DNA of 64,000 nt from Microbacterium esteraromaticum (GCF_014084045.1 NZ_CP043732.1:1736001-1800000), one strand, 5' to 3'. Numbered from the stretch's first letter, positions 1 through 8,706 are shown. Numbers and translations are program-made. The notes: generated by a model not told the origin, from the letters alone.

Positions 1-138
1 CACCACGGTGAGCAGCACGTCGTACTCGCCCTGAGCGAGGTCGGAGCCCTCGAAGTCGACGGCCATCTCGGCGAGCAGCTGATGCTGCGCACGGAACAGG
101 CTCTCCCACGCCTGCAGGGCGAGCTCACGGTCGGTCAT
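1..138 (-). CDS. MarR-family transcriptional regulator, N-terminal part (runs off window)
   Basis: The minus-strand frame opens at an ATG whose complement is at 136-138 and runs off the left edge after 46 codons. It begins MTDRELALQAWESLFRAQH and continues with SDLAQGEYDVLLTVV, the usual first helices of a MarR winged-helix protein (helix, then L-x-x-x-E/Q-Y-D-V-L before the recognition region). The DNA-binding wing lies outside the window. It is chromosomal flank, downstream of the interrupted SDR gene on the same strand. Family assignment is by motif only and the ligand is unknown. Confidence 0.6.
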   Translation of the reverse strand, partial: MTDRELALQAWESLFRAQHQLLAEMAVDFEGSDLAQGEYDVLLTVV

Positions 139-182
139 GATCTCAGCGTAGTGTCGGCCGCCGACGTCGGGCAGGCAGCAGT

Positions 183-216
183 AAGGGCCGGTCGGAGAGG
201 CTTCCGGCCGGCCCTT
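183..216 (-). terminator. Hairpin between the original SDR stop and marR
   Basis: Arms AAGGGCCGG (183-191) and CCGGCCCTT (208-216) pair perfectly with a 16-nt loop. It lies between the pre-insertion stop codon of the SDR gene (complement at 324-326) and the MarR start at 138, so it would end the SDR transcript. There is no T-run. Confidence 0.5.
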
Positions 217-348
217 GTCCCTTGCACCAAAGAGAGTCCTGCAATCACATGCGGTGGATGCCACAGCAAACATTCACCGTGCGATGAGTGTATAACGGCG
301 AGGTAACGAATGCAACGGTTCGATTACGGATTCTGAGAATCGCCCTTC

Positions 349-353
349 TGTCG
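349..353. repeat. Left target-site duplication TGTCG
   Basis: TGTCG directly abuts the left transposon tip. The same five bases follow the right tip at 42296-42300. A 5-bp duplication is the normal product of Tn7/Tn5053-type transposition. Confidence 0.9.
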
Positions 354-440
354 TGTCCGATCTCACGAAAAGTGTCGGAGTCTCACGAAGGCTGTCGGAG
401 AGTCTCACGAAAGTGTCGGAGTCTCACTAGACGTGTCGGA
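354..440 (+). repeat. Left end: four tandem transposase-binding-type repeats
   Basis: After the terminal TGTCCGA come four head-to-tail copies of a 19-22 bp unit, TCTCACGAAAGTGTCGGAG, starting at 361, 381, 403 and 422; the last is the most diverged (TCTCACTAGACGTGTCGGA). Closely packed direct repeats at one end are typical TnsB/TniA binding arrays. The right end has fewer, wider-spaced copies, so the ends are asymmetric as in Tn7. Confidence 0.85.
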
Positions 441-607
441 AGAGCGGCGTGTCGACCAGCCTCGTTGGGTGCCGGACATAGTCTGCCCGTGAGCAGATCC
501 CCAGTCGGGGCATCTTTGTCAGGGCTCAGGACATAGGCCAGTACCGCTCCCCAGGAGAGAGGCTGACTGCCGAATAGGAAGTATCCGTCGATGTCGATTG
601 GATCCCT

Positions 608-1345
608 ATGGACCTGACTCAGCAGTGGCCTGTTCCTCCCACCACTAAAGCCAACCGGACGCGAGCTCGCGTTGAGTACCGTCTCGATGGCGTGCAACTA
701 GAGCTCGACGCCGTCGACTGCGACAGCGTGCCCTTCGAACGAGGCGATCCCGTTCGGAACTTTCCCAGTTGGCGGCTCAAGCGTCATTACGACGGCTACC
801 ACTGGATGGGTGCGCTTGGCGCGTCTGTCGGATTCGAGTCGCTGACGGAGCGGGGCTGCCTCATCGAATTGGACCGCACCCCGGGCGTGGTTGCGATCGC
901 CAGCCAGCCCATGTGGATCCGATGGACCACACCCGACGGCCCGCGCGAGCACTGCCCGGACTACTTCGTGCGTCTGGACGACGGGCACGCCGTGCTGATG
1001 GACGTCAAGCCGGCGACTCAGATCAAGGACGACGTCAGAAGACAGTTCGACATGACAGCGGTGTTCGCCGCTGAGCGCGGCTGGCGGTATGTCGTCTATG
1101 ACGCGGAATCGGTAGTCCGCGAGGCCAACCTCCGATTCCTGGGCCCGTTTCGAGACTGGGCGAGCAGCGAAGAACTGCCAATGCTCCCAGAAGATGGGCT
1201 GCCCCTGGCTGAGGTAGCTGCGCTGCTCGGCGTCGGATCCGAGGGCTTCGCACACTGCTACGCGCACCTCTGGTCAGGGGCGCTCGAGGCAGATCTCGAT
1301 CAAGCCCTCAACGTCAGAACGATCGTGTGGCAAAGGAGCGTGTAA
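608..1345 (+). CDS. tnsA: TnsA-like transposase endonuclease subunit
   Basis: This 245-aa protein is read as the heteromeric transposase subunit that nicks the 5' strands at the transposon ends, so that movement is cut-and-paste rather than replicative. The PD-(D/E)XK-type residues are visible: E in LTERGCLIELD (near residue 85), D in HCPDYFVRL (near 118) and the DVK triad in VLMDVKPATQIKD (near 135). The C-terminal half (LPMLPEDGLPLAEVAALLGV) looks like the small helical domain that contacts TnsB/TniA. The start is the ATG at 608, and its TAA overlaps the tniA ATG (TAATG). It is the first gene of a tightly packed tnsA-tniA-tniB-tniQ-tniQ operon beginning about 170 bp inside the left end. Confidence 0.85.
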   Translation: MDLTQQWPVPPTTKANRTRARVEYRLDGVQLELDAVDCDSVPFERGDPVRNFPSWRLKRHYDGYHWMGALGASVGFESLTERGCLIELDRTPGVVAIASQPMWIRWTTPDGPREHCPDYFVRLDDGHAVLMDVKPATQIKDDVRRQFDMTAVFAAERGWRYVVYDAESVVREANLRFLGPFRDWASSEELPMLPEDGLPLAEVAALLGVGSEGFAHCYAHLWSGALEADLDQALNVRTIVWQRSV

Positions 1346-3348
1346 TGCGGGTTGTAGTTGGCGGGTCGCTCACGTGGCGTCAACGCAAGTTCTCGGTCTT
1401 GTTCATCGAGAAGGATTCGGCGATGCTCCGAGATGAGGACGGAAGTGAGGTCGAAGTCGCTCTCGACGAGCTTCGACATGATGCAACACCGGTGCCTAGC
1501 GACACTTCAGGTCTGCTGAACCTTCCTCTGCAGGTGCAGGACATCACGCCGGACATGGATGCGTGGCTGCAATCCTGCATACGTATCGAGGCGACCCGAG
1601 AAGAGATCGGGGTCGGGAAGGCTGTTGAAGCAGAGCGCGAGTGGCTGGAGGTGCGCCTAAGTAGAACTGTCTCCACGCGCGCCGTGGAGCGTCGGCTTAA
1701 AGCGTTCCGAGAGCAGGGGACGACCACTGCAGGCAAAGGCTCCCCACGCAAGAGCACATGGGATCCACGCCTCGTCGAGGCCATCAACCACGTACTCGGA
1801 GGAAAGAGCCGCGCCTCGACTGTGAGTCGAACTACAGCGATCGAACAAATCATGAGGCGCGTCGAACGTCTCCACGGCGATGCGGTGAAGCTGCCGAGCC
1901 GAGCGACGTTCTTCCGACTTCTCGAAGCAGACGAGCACGGGCAATTCACCTTCGGTTCGGCCAAGACTCGCGAGTCGCTTGCGCTTCAACCCGACGGCAC
2001 ATTCGGCACTCGCACCGCACTGCGTCCCGGCGAACTGGTCGAGATGGACTCCACGCGGATTGATGTCATGTTGCGGATCGATGACGAAACCGTCGGCCGG
2101 CCCGAACTGACGATTCTCCTTGACGTCGCAACGCGCTCGATTCTTGCCGCGATGCTCCGCCCCGAAGGGACGAAGAGCGTCGACCTGGTGGCTGTCCTTG
2201 CACGGGCCCTGGTGCCCTATGGCCGGCGTATGGAAGGGGTTCGCGAGACCCGACAGCTGATTTCGACGGCATGGGCTGACGATCAACTGATCGATCAGGA
2301 GCGATTTGAGCGATTGCGTATCGCGCAGCCGTATGTGTTTCCGGACACGATCACCACCGACCGCGGACGAAACTATTTGTCGCGGCATTTCCGCGCTGCG
2401 TGTGAAACCTTGAATATCTCGCTGATCACCTCGGCGCCGCACACACCAACGGACAAACCGCACGTAGAGCGAGCGTTCGGGGCAATCAACTCAATGCTGC
2501 TGCAGCATGTGAAGGGATATGTCGGCCGCAGCGTCGAACATCGCGGGCGCGACACAGACACGGAATCCGACGAACTACTGACGATCGCACAGGCCCAGGA
2601 GCTCCTAGAGGACTGGATCGCGGTCGAGTGGCAGAATCGTCCGCATGACGGACTGCGGGACCCGTTGCATCCGCGCATCAAGTTGTCGCCGAACGAGATG
2701 TGTCGCGCGTTCCGCGCTTACGTGCCCGAACTCCACGTACCGCTGACGCGAGACGACTACATCGCGCTGCTACCTGTGGACTACCGAGTTCTGAACCGCT
2801 ACGGCGTGCGCATCGATAACCGCGTCTACAACTCCGAGCGGCTCAAAGGCCTGTGGAGGCGCAAGTCTCCTGACAAAGCGCGGAACGGCCGATGGCCGAT
2901 CCGCGTAGACCCCTACAATCTGCACGTCGTCTGGCTCGAGCGGGACGGCGAGTTCATCCCTCTGAGATGGTCCAATCAGGTCCATGAACTCCCGATGCTG
3001 GGTGATGTCTGGCGGTACGCTCGCACGTCGCGCTCCGGTGGTGTCGCGGATCTCGATGCTGAACGTCGCGAGCTTGCGATGGCGATCAAGGCGTTCGCCG
3101 GTCAAGGGAATCCGGCCCCTCGAAGCAACGGTCAGAAGCGAAGCGGGCGAGAGCGCGCTCGATTGGCAGCGATCGCTGAAGATCCGATGAACTTCACCAG
3201 TGTGAAGGGCATCGAGGACGAGAAACGACCTGCTGACGATGACAATTCGTCCATCGAGACCACCTCTACTGAGGAATGGCCTAACACCGGTGGCTTCCCT
3301 CTCATCGGAGACAGGCTCGACGAGGTGCGGCGGAGGATCGACGAATGA
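1345..3348 (+). CDS. tniA: TniA/TnsB-family DDE transposase
   Basis: This is the main transposase, which binds the end repeats and joins 3' ends to target DNA. The protein has about 667 aa. The RNase H-like core shows the three acidic residues: D in VEMDSTRID (near 234), D in ITTDRGRNYL (near 339) and E in HVERAFGAIN (near 374). A helix-turn-helix region precedes the core (TVSRTTAIEQIMRRVERL), and a Mu-type beta-barrel follows (YRVLNRYGVRIDNRVYNSE; WPIRVDPYNLHVVWL). I chose the ATG at 1345, which has AAAGGAG 6 bp upstream and overlaps the tnsA stop by one base, over an in-frame GTG at 1327. Its stop overlaps tniB (ATGA). Confidence 0.93.
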   Translation: MRVVVGGSLTWRQRKFSVLFIEKDSAMLRDEDGSEVEVALDELRHDATPVPSDTSGLLNLPLQVQDITPDMDAWLQSCIRIEATREEIGVGKAVEAEREWLEVRLSRTVSTRAVERRLKAFREQGTTTAGKGSPRKSTWDPRLVEAINHVLGGKSRASTVSRTTAIEQIMRRVERLHGDAVKLPSRATFFRLLEADEHGQFTFGSAKTRESLALQPDGTFGTRTALRPGELVEMDSTRIDVMLRIDDETVGRPELTILLDVATRSILAAMLRPEGTKSVDLVAVLARALVPYGRRMEGVRETRQLISTAWADDQLIDQERFERLRIAQPYVFPDTITTDRGRNYLSRHFRAACETLNISLITSAPHTPTDKPHVERAFGAINSMLLQHVKGYVGRSVEHRGRDTDTESDELLTIAQAQELLEDWIAVEWQNRPHDGLRDPLHPRIKLSPNEMCRAFRAYVPELHVPLTRDDYIALLPVDYRVLNRYGVRIDNRVYNSERLKGLWRRKSPDKARNGRWPIRVDPYNLHVVWLERDGEFIPLRWSNQVHELPMLGDVWRYARTSRSGGVADLDAERRELAMAIKAFAGQGNPAPRSNGQKRSGRERARLAAIAEDPMNFTSVKGIEDEKRPADDDNSSIETTSTEEWPNTGGFPLIGDRLDEVRRRIDE

Positions 3349-4372
3349 TCGAGATCGCGACCAAGGAAGGCTGGCGCGAGCACGTCGACACCGCGTATGA
3401 GCGCCCGGCGCCGGTCACATCCGAGGAGCTTCGGGCCATGAGCTTCGGGGACCGCGCGTTATACAACCAGGGACGAGCTCAATACTCGCAGGCAGGCGCC
3501 TTCGTGCGGACACCGCAGTTCGAAGCCTTCCAGCGAGCCGTGCGGGATCGCGTCATGCTCAACGCCTACCGACGAGTCGGGAAGCTAGGCCTGATCCTCT
3601 CGGGGAGCCAGGCCAGGGCAAGACTACTTCGCTAGTCGAGATCGGTAGAGCACACGAACGCAGGCGGCGAGACACCGGCCACCCGGCTGCGGGGCCGGGC
3701 ATGCTCCCAGTCGTGTATGTCGCGGTACCCGCCCAGTGCTCAGCCAAAGCTCTGATGCATGAGTTCGCCCGATTCCTTGGTCTCCCGGTTCTCAGCAGGA
3801 TGACCTACGGGGACCTGCTGGAAGCGGTCTCGAACGCCCTGCGCAGATGCTCCACCGAACTTGTCTTGGTCGATGACGTGCATCACCTCGATCTGAAGTA
3901 CCGGCAGAACGTCGAGGCATCAGACATGCTCAAGCAGCTTTCCGAGCGATGTGGAGGCACGTTCGTCTACGCCGGAATCGCAGTTGAGGGGACCGGACTT
4001 CTCGACGGCTCACGTGGTGGGCAGATCGGGAAGCGATTCGAAGTGCACGTGGCCTTACCATTTCCTTTGATCTCGACCGCGGAGAAGGCTCGCTGGGGTG
4101 ATCTGCTTCTCGCCATGGAGAGCTCACTGTGTCTAGCAGAGCAACGGCCAGGATCGATTCTGTCCGCGGCGCCGACACTGCACGCGCTGACGGGCGGGGA
4201 GATCGGACTGCTCAAGGACCTCTTGCAGTTCGCTGCCCTGAGCGCGATGGACGACGGAACCGAGAAGCTCGATTCGGCCGCATTTGAACGCGATCTTGCC
4301 CGCCGTCAGACGGCCGCAACGCTCCACACAAGCAAGCCGCGACGATCGCGAACGCCTGTGAGTGCGGCATGA
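3345..4372 (+). CDS. tniB: TniB/TnsC-family AAA+ ATPase, frame broken at Walker A
   Basis: This is the ATP-dependent target-selection regulator that links TniQ to TniA. Frame 1 (3345-3638) gives the usual N-terminus and reaches LGLILSG. The frame then changes: reading -1 at the GGGG run 3602-3605 gives EPGQGKTTSLVEIG (Walker A) and joins the second frame through to 4372. Walker B is ELVLVDDVHHLD. In the literal sequence the first frame stops at 3636-3638. One missing G (real or an assembly error), or -1 ribosomal slippage on the GGG codon, would restore about 342 aa. Junctions to both neighbours are ATGA overlaps, which suggests the operon was built to express the whole protein. Confidence 0.85.
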
Positions 4373-5271
4373 CCTCGCGTCCCGGGCTTCCGACTTCCGT
4401 TCGCCTGTATCCGGGAGAAACGGCGGCGAGCTACTGGGCGCGGCTTTGCGCCGCAAATGCAATCGGCGAAAAGGACCTCTGGTTGGCGTTGCGACGCGAG
4501 GATCGAACCCTCCCAATTCGGGTGACACCGAGAAGCGCCCTCCGGAAGATCGAGGCGTTGGGTGGGCTTCCGGATGGTGCATTGCTCCGCGAAGCCGGCG
4601 GTCGCGCCTGTGGACATGGTGGCGCCACGCGTCAAGTCGAATGCCCGAGTTGTCGCATGATTCCGGCAGCTGTGGCTCTCTGCAGACGGTGCGCCCGAGG
4701 CGATCAGGTCACAGTCGCGCGTATGCACGGTCCGGTCTGCGTGCGACACCGGAGGTGGCACGGAAGCGGCCGAGATATTCCCCTGCCGGGGAGGCACAAG
4801 CACCTGCTCGCGCAACGCCTGCTGAATGGAACTCTCACTCTTCGAGGTGTGCCGTATCGGTCACCCGAAGTTGATGCGGCCGCGGAGTTGCTGCGACTGC
4901 GAAATCTCGAAGGTGGGTGCGCAGCTGAACTTCTGGATGACGAGATTCTTCAATTTCCGCGGCGAATCGCGCTCACTGCGCGGCTCACTGACGCTCGTCT
5001 CGCGAACGTTCTGATGTCGCAGGGTCTCGGTGGGTACGCACTGGCAATGCTGTTCGATCGCGTAGTCGCCGCGCACTCTCTAGGGCATCGCGCCGTGGAC
5101 GGCATCTTCGACAGCCTGAGAATTCAGGGACGGGAACTCTGGATCGGCAGGTCCGCGGTCGCGACGCAAGGCGGCTGCGTGCTTACGCCCGCTGCCAGGC
5201 GCATGCTTCCGAGGGTCAAGGCGATCAGGGCGCATGTGCTGAACCATCGTGTGGAACTGAGGTCGAGGTAG
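4369..5271 (+). CDS. tniQ: TniQ-family target-selection protein (first copy)
   Basis: This 300-aa TniQ-like protein would recognise the target and recruit the TniB ring. The N-terminus has the family signature VRLYPGETAASYWARLCAAN. A zinc knuckle follows, with CPSC and CRRC pairs about 16 residues apart and then CVRHRRWH. The C-terminal third is helical without further motifs. The start overlaps the tniB stop (ATGA), and the next tniQ begins 2 nt after its stop. Tn7-like elements often carry two TniQ/TnsD-type proteins for two targeting routes; which route this copy serves is not visible. Confidence 0.85.
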   Translation: MTSRPGLPTSVRLYPGETAASYWARLCAANAIGEKDLWLALRREDRTLPIRVTPRSALRKIEALGGLPDGALLREAGGRACGHGGATRQVECPSCRMIPAAVALCRRCARGDQVTVARMHGPVCVRHRRWHGSGRDIPLPGRHKHLLAQRLLNGTLTLRGVPYRSPEVDAAAELLRLRNLEGGCAAELLDDEILQFPRRIALTARLTDARLANVLMSQGLGGYALAMLFDRVVAAHSLGHRAVDGIFDSLRIQGRELWIGRSAVATQGGCVLTPAARRMLPRVKAIRAHVLNHRVELRSR

Positions 5272-5273
5272 GC

Positions 5274-6416
5274 ATGCGAACTCTTCCCTGTCGTGTGATT
5301 CCGCTGCCCGGGGAGACGCCTGCCGGTTTCCTGGCTAGGTTGGCCGTCGCCAACTCGCTCGATCTCAGCGCGCTCACCCACTATTTGGAGCGGACGGTTG
5401 GTGCCAACAGGTCGAGCTCGACCAACGCTCGATTCACATCTGCGACTGAGGCAATCGGTGCGCTGCCTCCCGGGTACTTCGCCAAGGAGCGCGCACGCTT
5501 CCGTCTGTATCGGCGCTGCCACCACGTTCGGTGGATGCTTCGACGCTGCGCCACGTGCGAAGTTGTTGATCGCGCTCGCTCCGCGTGCTTGGTATGCAGC
5601 GACGGAAACCCGACTGAGGTGTTCAGTAGGGGAGGTGGGTTTTGCATTCGCCACCGTCGATGGCACTTCCTCGGTGAAGATGAACTCCTGTCCACCCCGT
5701 CGGCGTGCCATCGCGCCGAACAGTCGATTTCAGGAGTCCTTTGGAGACGTGGAGTGACGATGCACACGGGCGAATACGACCTTGCCCTGCGCTTGATCAT
5801 CGACAGCTGGCAAGAGCGACCTGACGCGCGCTGGCTCCGAGCCTCGTGCTCGTATGCGCCGGCAGTTGACCTGCTCGTGACGCTAACGCACCCTGACGTC
5901 ACGCTCAGCTTGTTTGCACTCGCCGAGAGCGACTCCCAGCAGGTCGAAGGGCTTATCGGGCTCGTCGTAGGCATTGGAGGTGGAAGCCGGACGGCGGAAC
6001 TGGAATCGACCGCAGCCACGGTCGTAGCGGTTCACCGCGCCGCGATGTACACCGCGATCCGAATGCCGAAGTCGAGCGGGGCGACGGTATCGAAAACGCC
6101 ATTTGAGAAGGGGGTCGCGGAAGCGTCCTACCGTGAGAAAGCGGTTCTCCTGCGCCACATCACGCGCTCCGGCAGAAGAGCGGACATCCTGGAGCGTTCT
6201 GTGCGTGCGGCACCTGCATCTCGGGTCGTATCCCGGCGCATCGTTCCCGGCTGGGCCGACGATGCACCGTGGGTCACGCAGGGGCCTGAACAGCGCTCAG
6301 CGACTTCGAAGATCGGGAGCGTTCCCCGGGACCAGATCGGTCAAGGTGATGCCGAGCACCTGGGTGAGAGCCAGGAGAGTTCGCAACGTCGGGTTAGCCG
6401 GGTGGCCGGGGCGTGA
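5274..6416 (+). CDS. tniQ: TniQ-family protein (second copy)
   Basis: This 380-aa paralogue of the preceding gene opens with CRVIPLPGETPAGFLARLAVAN and has the same knuckle layout: CHHVRWMLRRCATC, then CLVC and FCIRHRRWH (near 125-132). It is longer at the C-terminus. The last 40 residues (after WADDAPWVTQGPEQ) overlap the 3' end of the convergent XRE gene and have low-complexity composition, so the true C-terminus may have been altered by the XRE gene arriving there. It is the last gene of the transposition operon. Confidence 0.8.
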   Translation: MRTLPCRVIPLPGETPAGFLARLAVANSLDLSALTHYLERTVGANRSSSTNARFTSATEAIGALPPGYFAKERARFRLYRRCHHVRWMLRRCATCEVVDRARSACLVCSDGNPTEVFSRGGGFCIRHRRWHFLGEDELLSTPSACHRAEQSISGVLWRRGVTMHTGEYDLALRLIIDSWQERPDARWLRASCSYAPAVDLLVTLTHPDVTLSLFALAESDSQQVEGLIGLVVGIGGGSRTAELESTAATVVAVHRAAMYTAIRMPKSSGATVSKTPFEKGVAEASYREKAVLLRHITRSGRRADILERSVRAAPASRVVSRRIVPGWADDAPWVTQGPEQRSATSKIGSVPRDQIGQGDAEHLGESQESSQRRVSRVAGA

Positions 6417-6581
6417 TTCGCCCTTCTCGTACTTCTGATACGTGTACCGGGTCAGCCCGGCGCGGTAGGCCACGTCTTCCTGGCTCAGATTGGCTTTGTG
6501 GCGAGCAGTGCGAAGGGAAGTGGCGAAGCGCTGCGCGAACGCATCCCAGTCTGCTTCCAAGTCGTCGTTCCGCTGGCGCAC
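6297..6581 (-). CDS. XRE-family helix-turn-helix regulator
   Basis: This 94-aa single-domain protein contains a clear Cro/CI HTH: LRTARHKANLSQEDVAYRA, then GLTRYTYQKYEKGE and NPTLRTLLALTQVLGITLTDL. The start is GTG at 6581 with GGAAGG just upstream. The gene is convergent with tniQ and its last 120 bp overlap it. A perfect 7-bp dyad lies about 45-70 bp upstream of its start, so autoregulation is likely. It may control the cargo genes that diverge from it at 6.77 kb. Confidence 0.8.
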   Translation of the reverse strand: MRQRNDDLEADWDAFAQRFATSLRTARHKANLSQEDVAYRAGLTRYTYQKYEKGESRPGHPANPTLRTLLALTQVLGITLTDLVPGNAPDLRSR

Positions 6582-6624
6582 CTTCCAAGCGTCTAGATCC
6601 GGGCTCTCATGCTTGGCCTAATCG

Positions 6625-6650
6625 GTATGGCATAATTTGGGAGGCCATAC
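6625..6650. promoter_or_regulatory. Dyad operator candidate around a -10-like CATAAT
   Basis: Arms GTATGGC (6625-6631) and GCCATAC (6644-6650) flank a CATAAT hexamer at 6631-6636, between the XRE gene and the rightward hypothetical gene. The position suggests repression of a rightward promoter by the adjacent XRE protein. There is no experimental basis. Confidence 0.4.
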
Positions 6651-6765
6651 GAAACAATCATCATCTTCGTCGGATTGCTCCGCTACTCCCTGCACGTGTG
6701 CTGCCCATCCCGGTGACTGGCGGTCGCGCCGCGGGATCGGCCCGTGCATGCGACCGCGAAATGTG

Positions 6766-7266
6766 ATGGTGTGCGTCATGTGTGAGGCGTTCCCGATCTG
6801 GTGGCAGGACATCACGAGTCCGCCGCCTACAGAATGGGTGTACATGTTCGAAGAGTTCACCGGCGATGACACCGCGGAGGAATGGGCGCTGGCTGCCGCC
6901 ATCTTCATCGCGCAGACTCGACGCCGCACGGGCCTCGGTCCGACGTTCGCCGAACTCTTCACCCACCTGCTGCCCGACACCGGTGGATTGCCGGGTCCTT
7001 TCCCAGAACTCGAGTTCATGGAGCGCCGACGGGCGGTCACGGGATTTCGAGGTCACGCCGCTATCGAGTGGCGTCGTCGAGGAATGATTAGCTTCGACAG
7101 GGCCGTGATGCGCAGTCTGCGCGTAGGGCGCGCGTTCCGTGAGCATTCTCGACGGCGGCAACAGTCCCGAGCGTCCCTAGTTGCCCGTAACGGTTCGAAG
7201 CATTCCACACTGGTCCTGCTTGCGGAACCGCTGGAGGTGGCTGACGAAACGAACGAAGGTACGTAG
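6766..7266 (+). CDS. Hypothetical protein
   Basis: I do not recognise this protein of about 166 aa. It begins with an acidic, tryptophan-containing stretch (CEAFPIWWQDITSPPP, EFTGDDTAEEWALAAAIF) and then a block (RRRTGLGPTFAELFTHLLP, RRAVTGFRGHAAIEWRRRG) that reads like a small winged-helix or replication-accessory domain. The C-terminus is basic. Several in-frame starts exist (6637, 6748, 6766, 6778) and none has a good ribosome site, so the N-terminus is uncertain. It is the first rightward gene after the transposition module. Confidence 0.5.
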   Translation: MVCVMCEAFPIWWQDITSPPPTEWVYMFEEFTGDDTAEEWALAAAIFIAQTRRRTGLGPTFAELFTHLLPDTGGLPGPFPELEFMERRRAVTGFRGHAAIEWRRRGMISFDRAVMRSLRVGRAFREHSRRRQQSRASLVARNGSKHSTLVLLAEPLEVADETNEGT

Positions 7267-7352
7267 GCTCCCATCGAGCCGATGTACCCGTGAACCACCA
7301 CTAGCCCGTTCGAGTCGTCTAGAGCGGAGAACGTCGATCAGGAGGGGACGAT

Positions 7353-7730
7353 ATGACTGAGAACGCTCCGCCGGGGCTTCGGCGGATCATTGCTCGCATC
7401 GAACCTGGCTGGCCTGAGCTCATCGATGTGAGCTCCGGCTGGTACCCGCTTCTCGACCGGCTTGACAGAAAGCTCGCGGCGATCGCTCCGGGCTACGTCG
7501 TTCAGCAGATCAAATCAAAGTTTGGCTCTCTCAGCTTTTACGCTCGTGCATCCGACGACGTCTACGACTACAACGAAGTGTTCAGCGACGCCATCCTTGC
7601 TGCTGAGTGGGAGAGCACGAGGACCTGCGAAGAATGCGGGGCACCGGCGAGGACCTACACGATCCGAATGTGGGTGTGGGCACTCTGCGCGTCTCACGCT
7701 CGTGCCAAGGCCGGGGAAGCATCCGAATGA
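7353..7730 (+). CDS. Hypothetical protein with a C-terminal zinc-finger pair
   Basis: This 125-aa protein has AGGAGG upstream of the ATG. The N-terminal 70 residues (GWYPLLDRLDRKLAAIAPGYVVQQIKSKFGSL) resemble a group of small phage and mobile-element proteins of unknown role. The end carries CEECGAPA and a later CASHA, which could make a C3H zinc site. It is followed by a convergent HAD gene. No function is assigned. Confidence 0.65.
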   Translation: MTENAPPGLRRIIARIEPGWPELIDVSSGWYPLLDRLDRKLAAIAPGYVVQQIKSKFGSLSFYARASDDVYDYNEVFSDAILAAEWESTRTCEECGAPARTYTIRMWVWALCASHARAKAGEASE

Positions 7731-7753
7731 GGGCCGCCCTGCCTGGCGGACGT

Positions 7754-8266
7754 TCAGACTACGAGCTGCTCGTCTAGGAACTGATCAATTTGCCCAACAT
7801 CGGCAAGGGTGAGGCCCACGAACTTGTCGGGGCGGACGACCAGCGATGGGACCTCCGTCATCGCGGTTAGCCGTTGCTCAGCGTCCTCGGGAGCTCGATC
7901 GTCTGCCCACACGACCGCATCTGGGCCCGTCTGCCGGATGTGCGAGATGAGGCTCATCGTCCGCCATCCACTCTTTGGCCAGTTTTGCCAGGGCACGTAA
8001 GGGCCATTGAGCTTGCCGCGTAACGGCTCGCGGATCAACCAGCCGACCTGATCGCGCGGCCAAGTCGTCAACCACGCGAACTGCACGTCGGCTCGCAGTG
8101 CGAGATCGTCAAGCGCGTCCACGAGGTCATCGTCGACCGTCATCCAGGAGCGCCAGCCTTGTGCGTTCTGGTGCAGCGTGCGCTCTTCCTCGCGGTGGAT
8201 CCTGGAGATCGTGCCATCGACGTCGAGCACAAGCAGTGCGGAGCGCTGATGCGAGCGTCTATCCAT
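7754..8266 (-). CDS. HAD-superfamily phosphatase-like protein
   Basis: This 170-aa protein has HAD motif I as LLVLDVDGTIS (both Asp present, near 15), motif II-like FAWLTTW (near 66) and motif IV-like VVWADDRAPEDA (near 121). There is no obvious cap domain, so it is a small, possibly nucleotide- or polynucleotide-directed phosphatase. Mobile elements carry such proteins as nucleotide or RNA-end phosphatases, but the substrate cannot be read from sequence. It is the only leftward gene in this part of the cargo. Confidence 0.75.
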   Translation of the reverse strand: MDRRSHQRSALLVLDVDGTISRIHREEERTLHQNAQGWRSWMTVDDDLVDALDDLALRADVQFAWLTTWPRDQVGWLIREPLRGKLNGPYVPWQNWPKSGWRTMSLISHIRQTGPDAVVWADDRAPEDAEQRLTAMTEVPSLVVRPDKFVGLTLADVGQIDQFLDEQLVV

Positions 8267-8390
8267 GATCAGGCATCTCCCCGTAAGTGCTCGGGGGTTT
8301 GGACGTGCAGCCGCCTTGACGTGTCCGACGAAGGCTCCGAGATCGTCATAGCGCGAGCTTACGACCCCCTTGAGTTTGAGGTGGAAGTGG

Positions 8391-8648
8391 CTAAGCGTGA
8401 GTGGTCAGCGACGCCGGGTGCCGAGTGATGCGCCGGAGTGTCTCCTTCGGGTGGGAGAAGCCGCGTGCGTTGAGAGCCTCGTGCGCTTGGTCGGTGGGGT
8501 ACATGCCGGATGTAGGGGTGGCTCGTCAATTTATGAAGTGCTCGAGCGTAGCTCGGCTGCCGAGGTACGTGCTGAAGATTGGACGGAACTCGGCTAGTTC
8601 GTGACGTACTGCAACCACGCGCGGTACTTTGAGCGTACAGCGATCCAT
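8391..8648 (-). pseudogene. Possible degraded small HTH (excisionase-like) gene
   Basis: One minus-strand frame is open from an ATG at 8648 to a TAG at 8393-8391, apart from a single in-frame TGA at 8528-8526. The first part reads MDRCTLKVPRVVAVRHELAE. The second part contains YPTDQAHEALNARGF and HPKETLRRITRHP, a layout like the short helix-turn-helix of excisionases. The residue pattern looks coding on both sides of the TGA. It could equally be a 40-aa small protein followed by non-coding DNA. The rest of the 440-bp gap 8267-8706 holds no convincing gene. Confidence 0.3.
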
Positions 8649-8706
8649 CCCAGCGCTCTGGCACGAGCCACAGGTTGGACACGACGAGGCTTGCAAGGGG
8701 GCGGCG

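Noticed and set aside
361..440. Possible CRISPR array
   Set aside because: The four repeats are tandem and nearly contiguous with no spacers and lie at the transposon tip; they are transposase-binding repeats. No cas gene is present.
1310..1345. AACGATCGTGT near the tnsA stop as a fifth res-like site
   Set aside because: Only the central 8-10 bases match; the GCCGAAA half-sites and the second block 54 nt away are missing.
8159..8597. Small plus-strand frames between the HAD and helicase genes
   Set aside because: No ribosome site or protein-like pattern; the minus-strand remnant explains the coding-like signal better.
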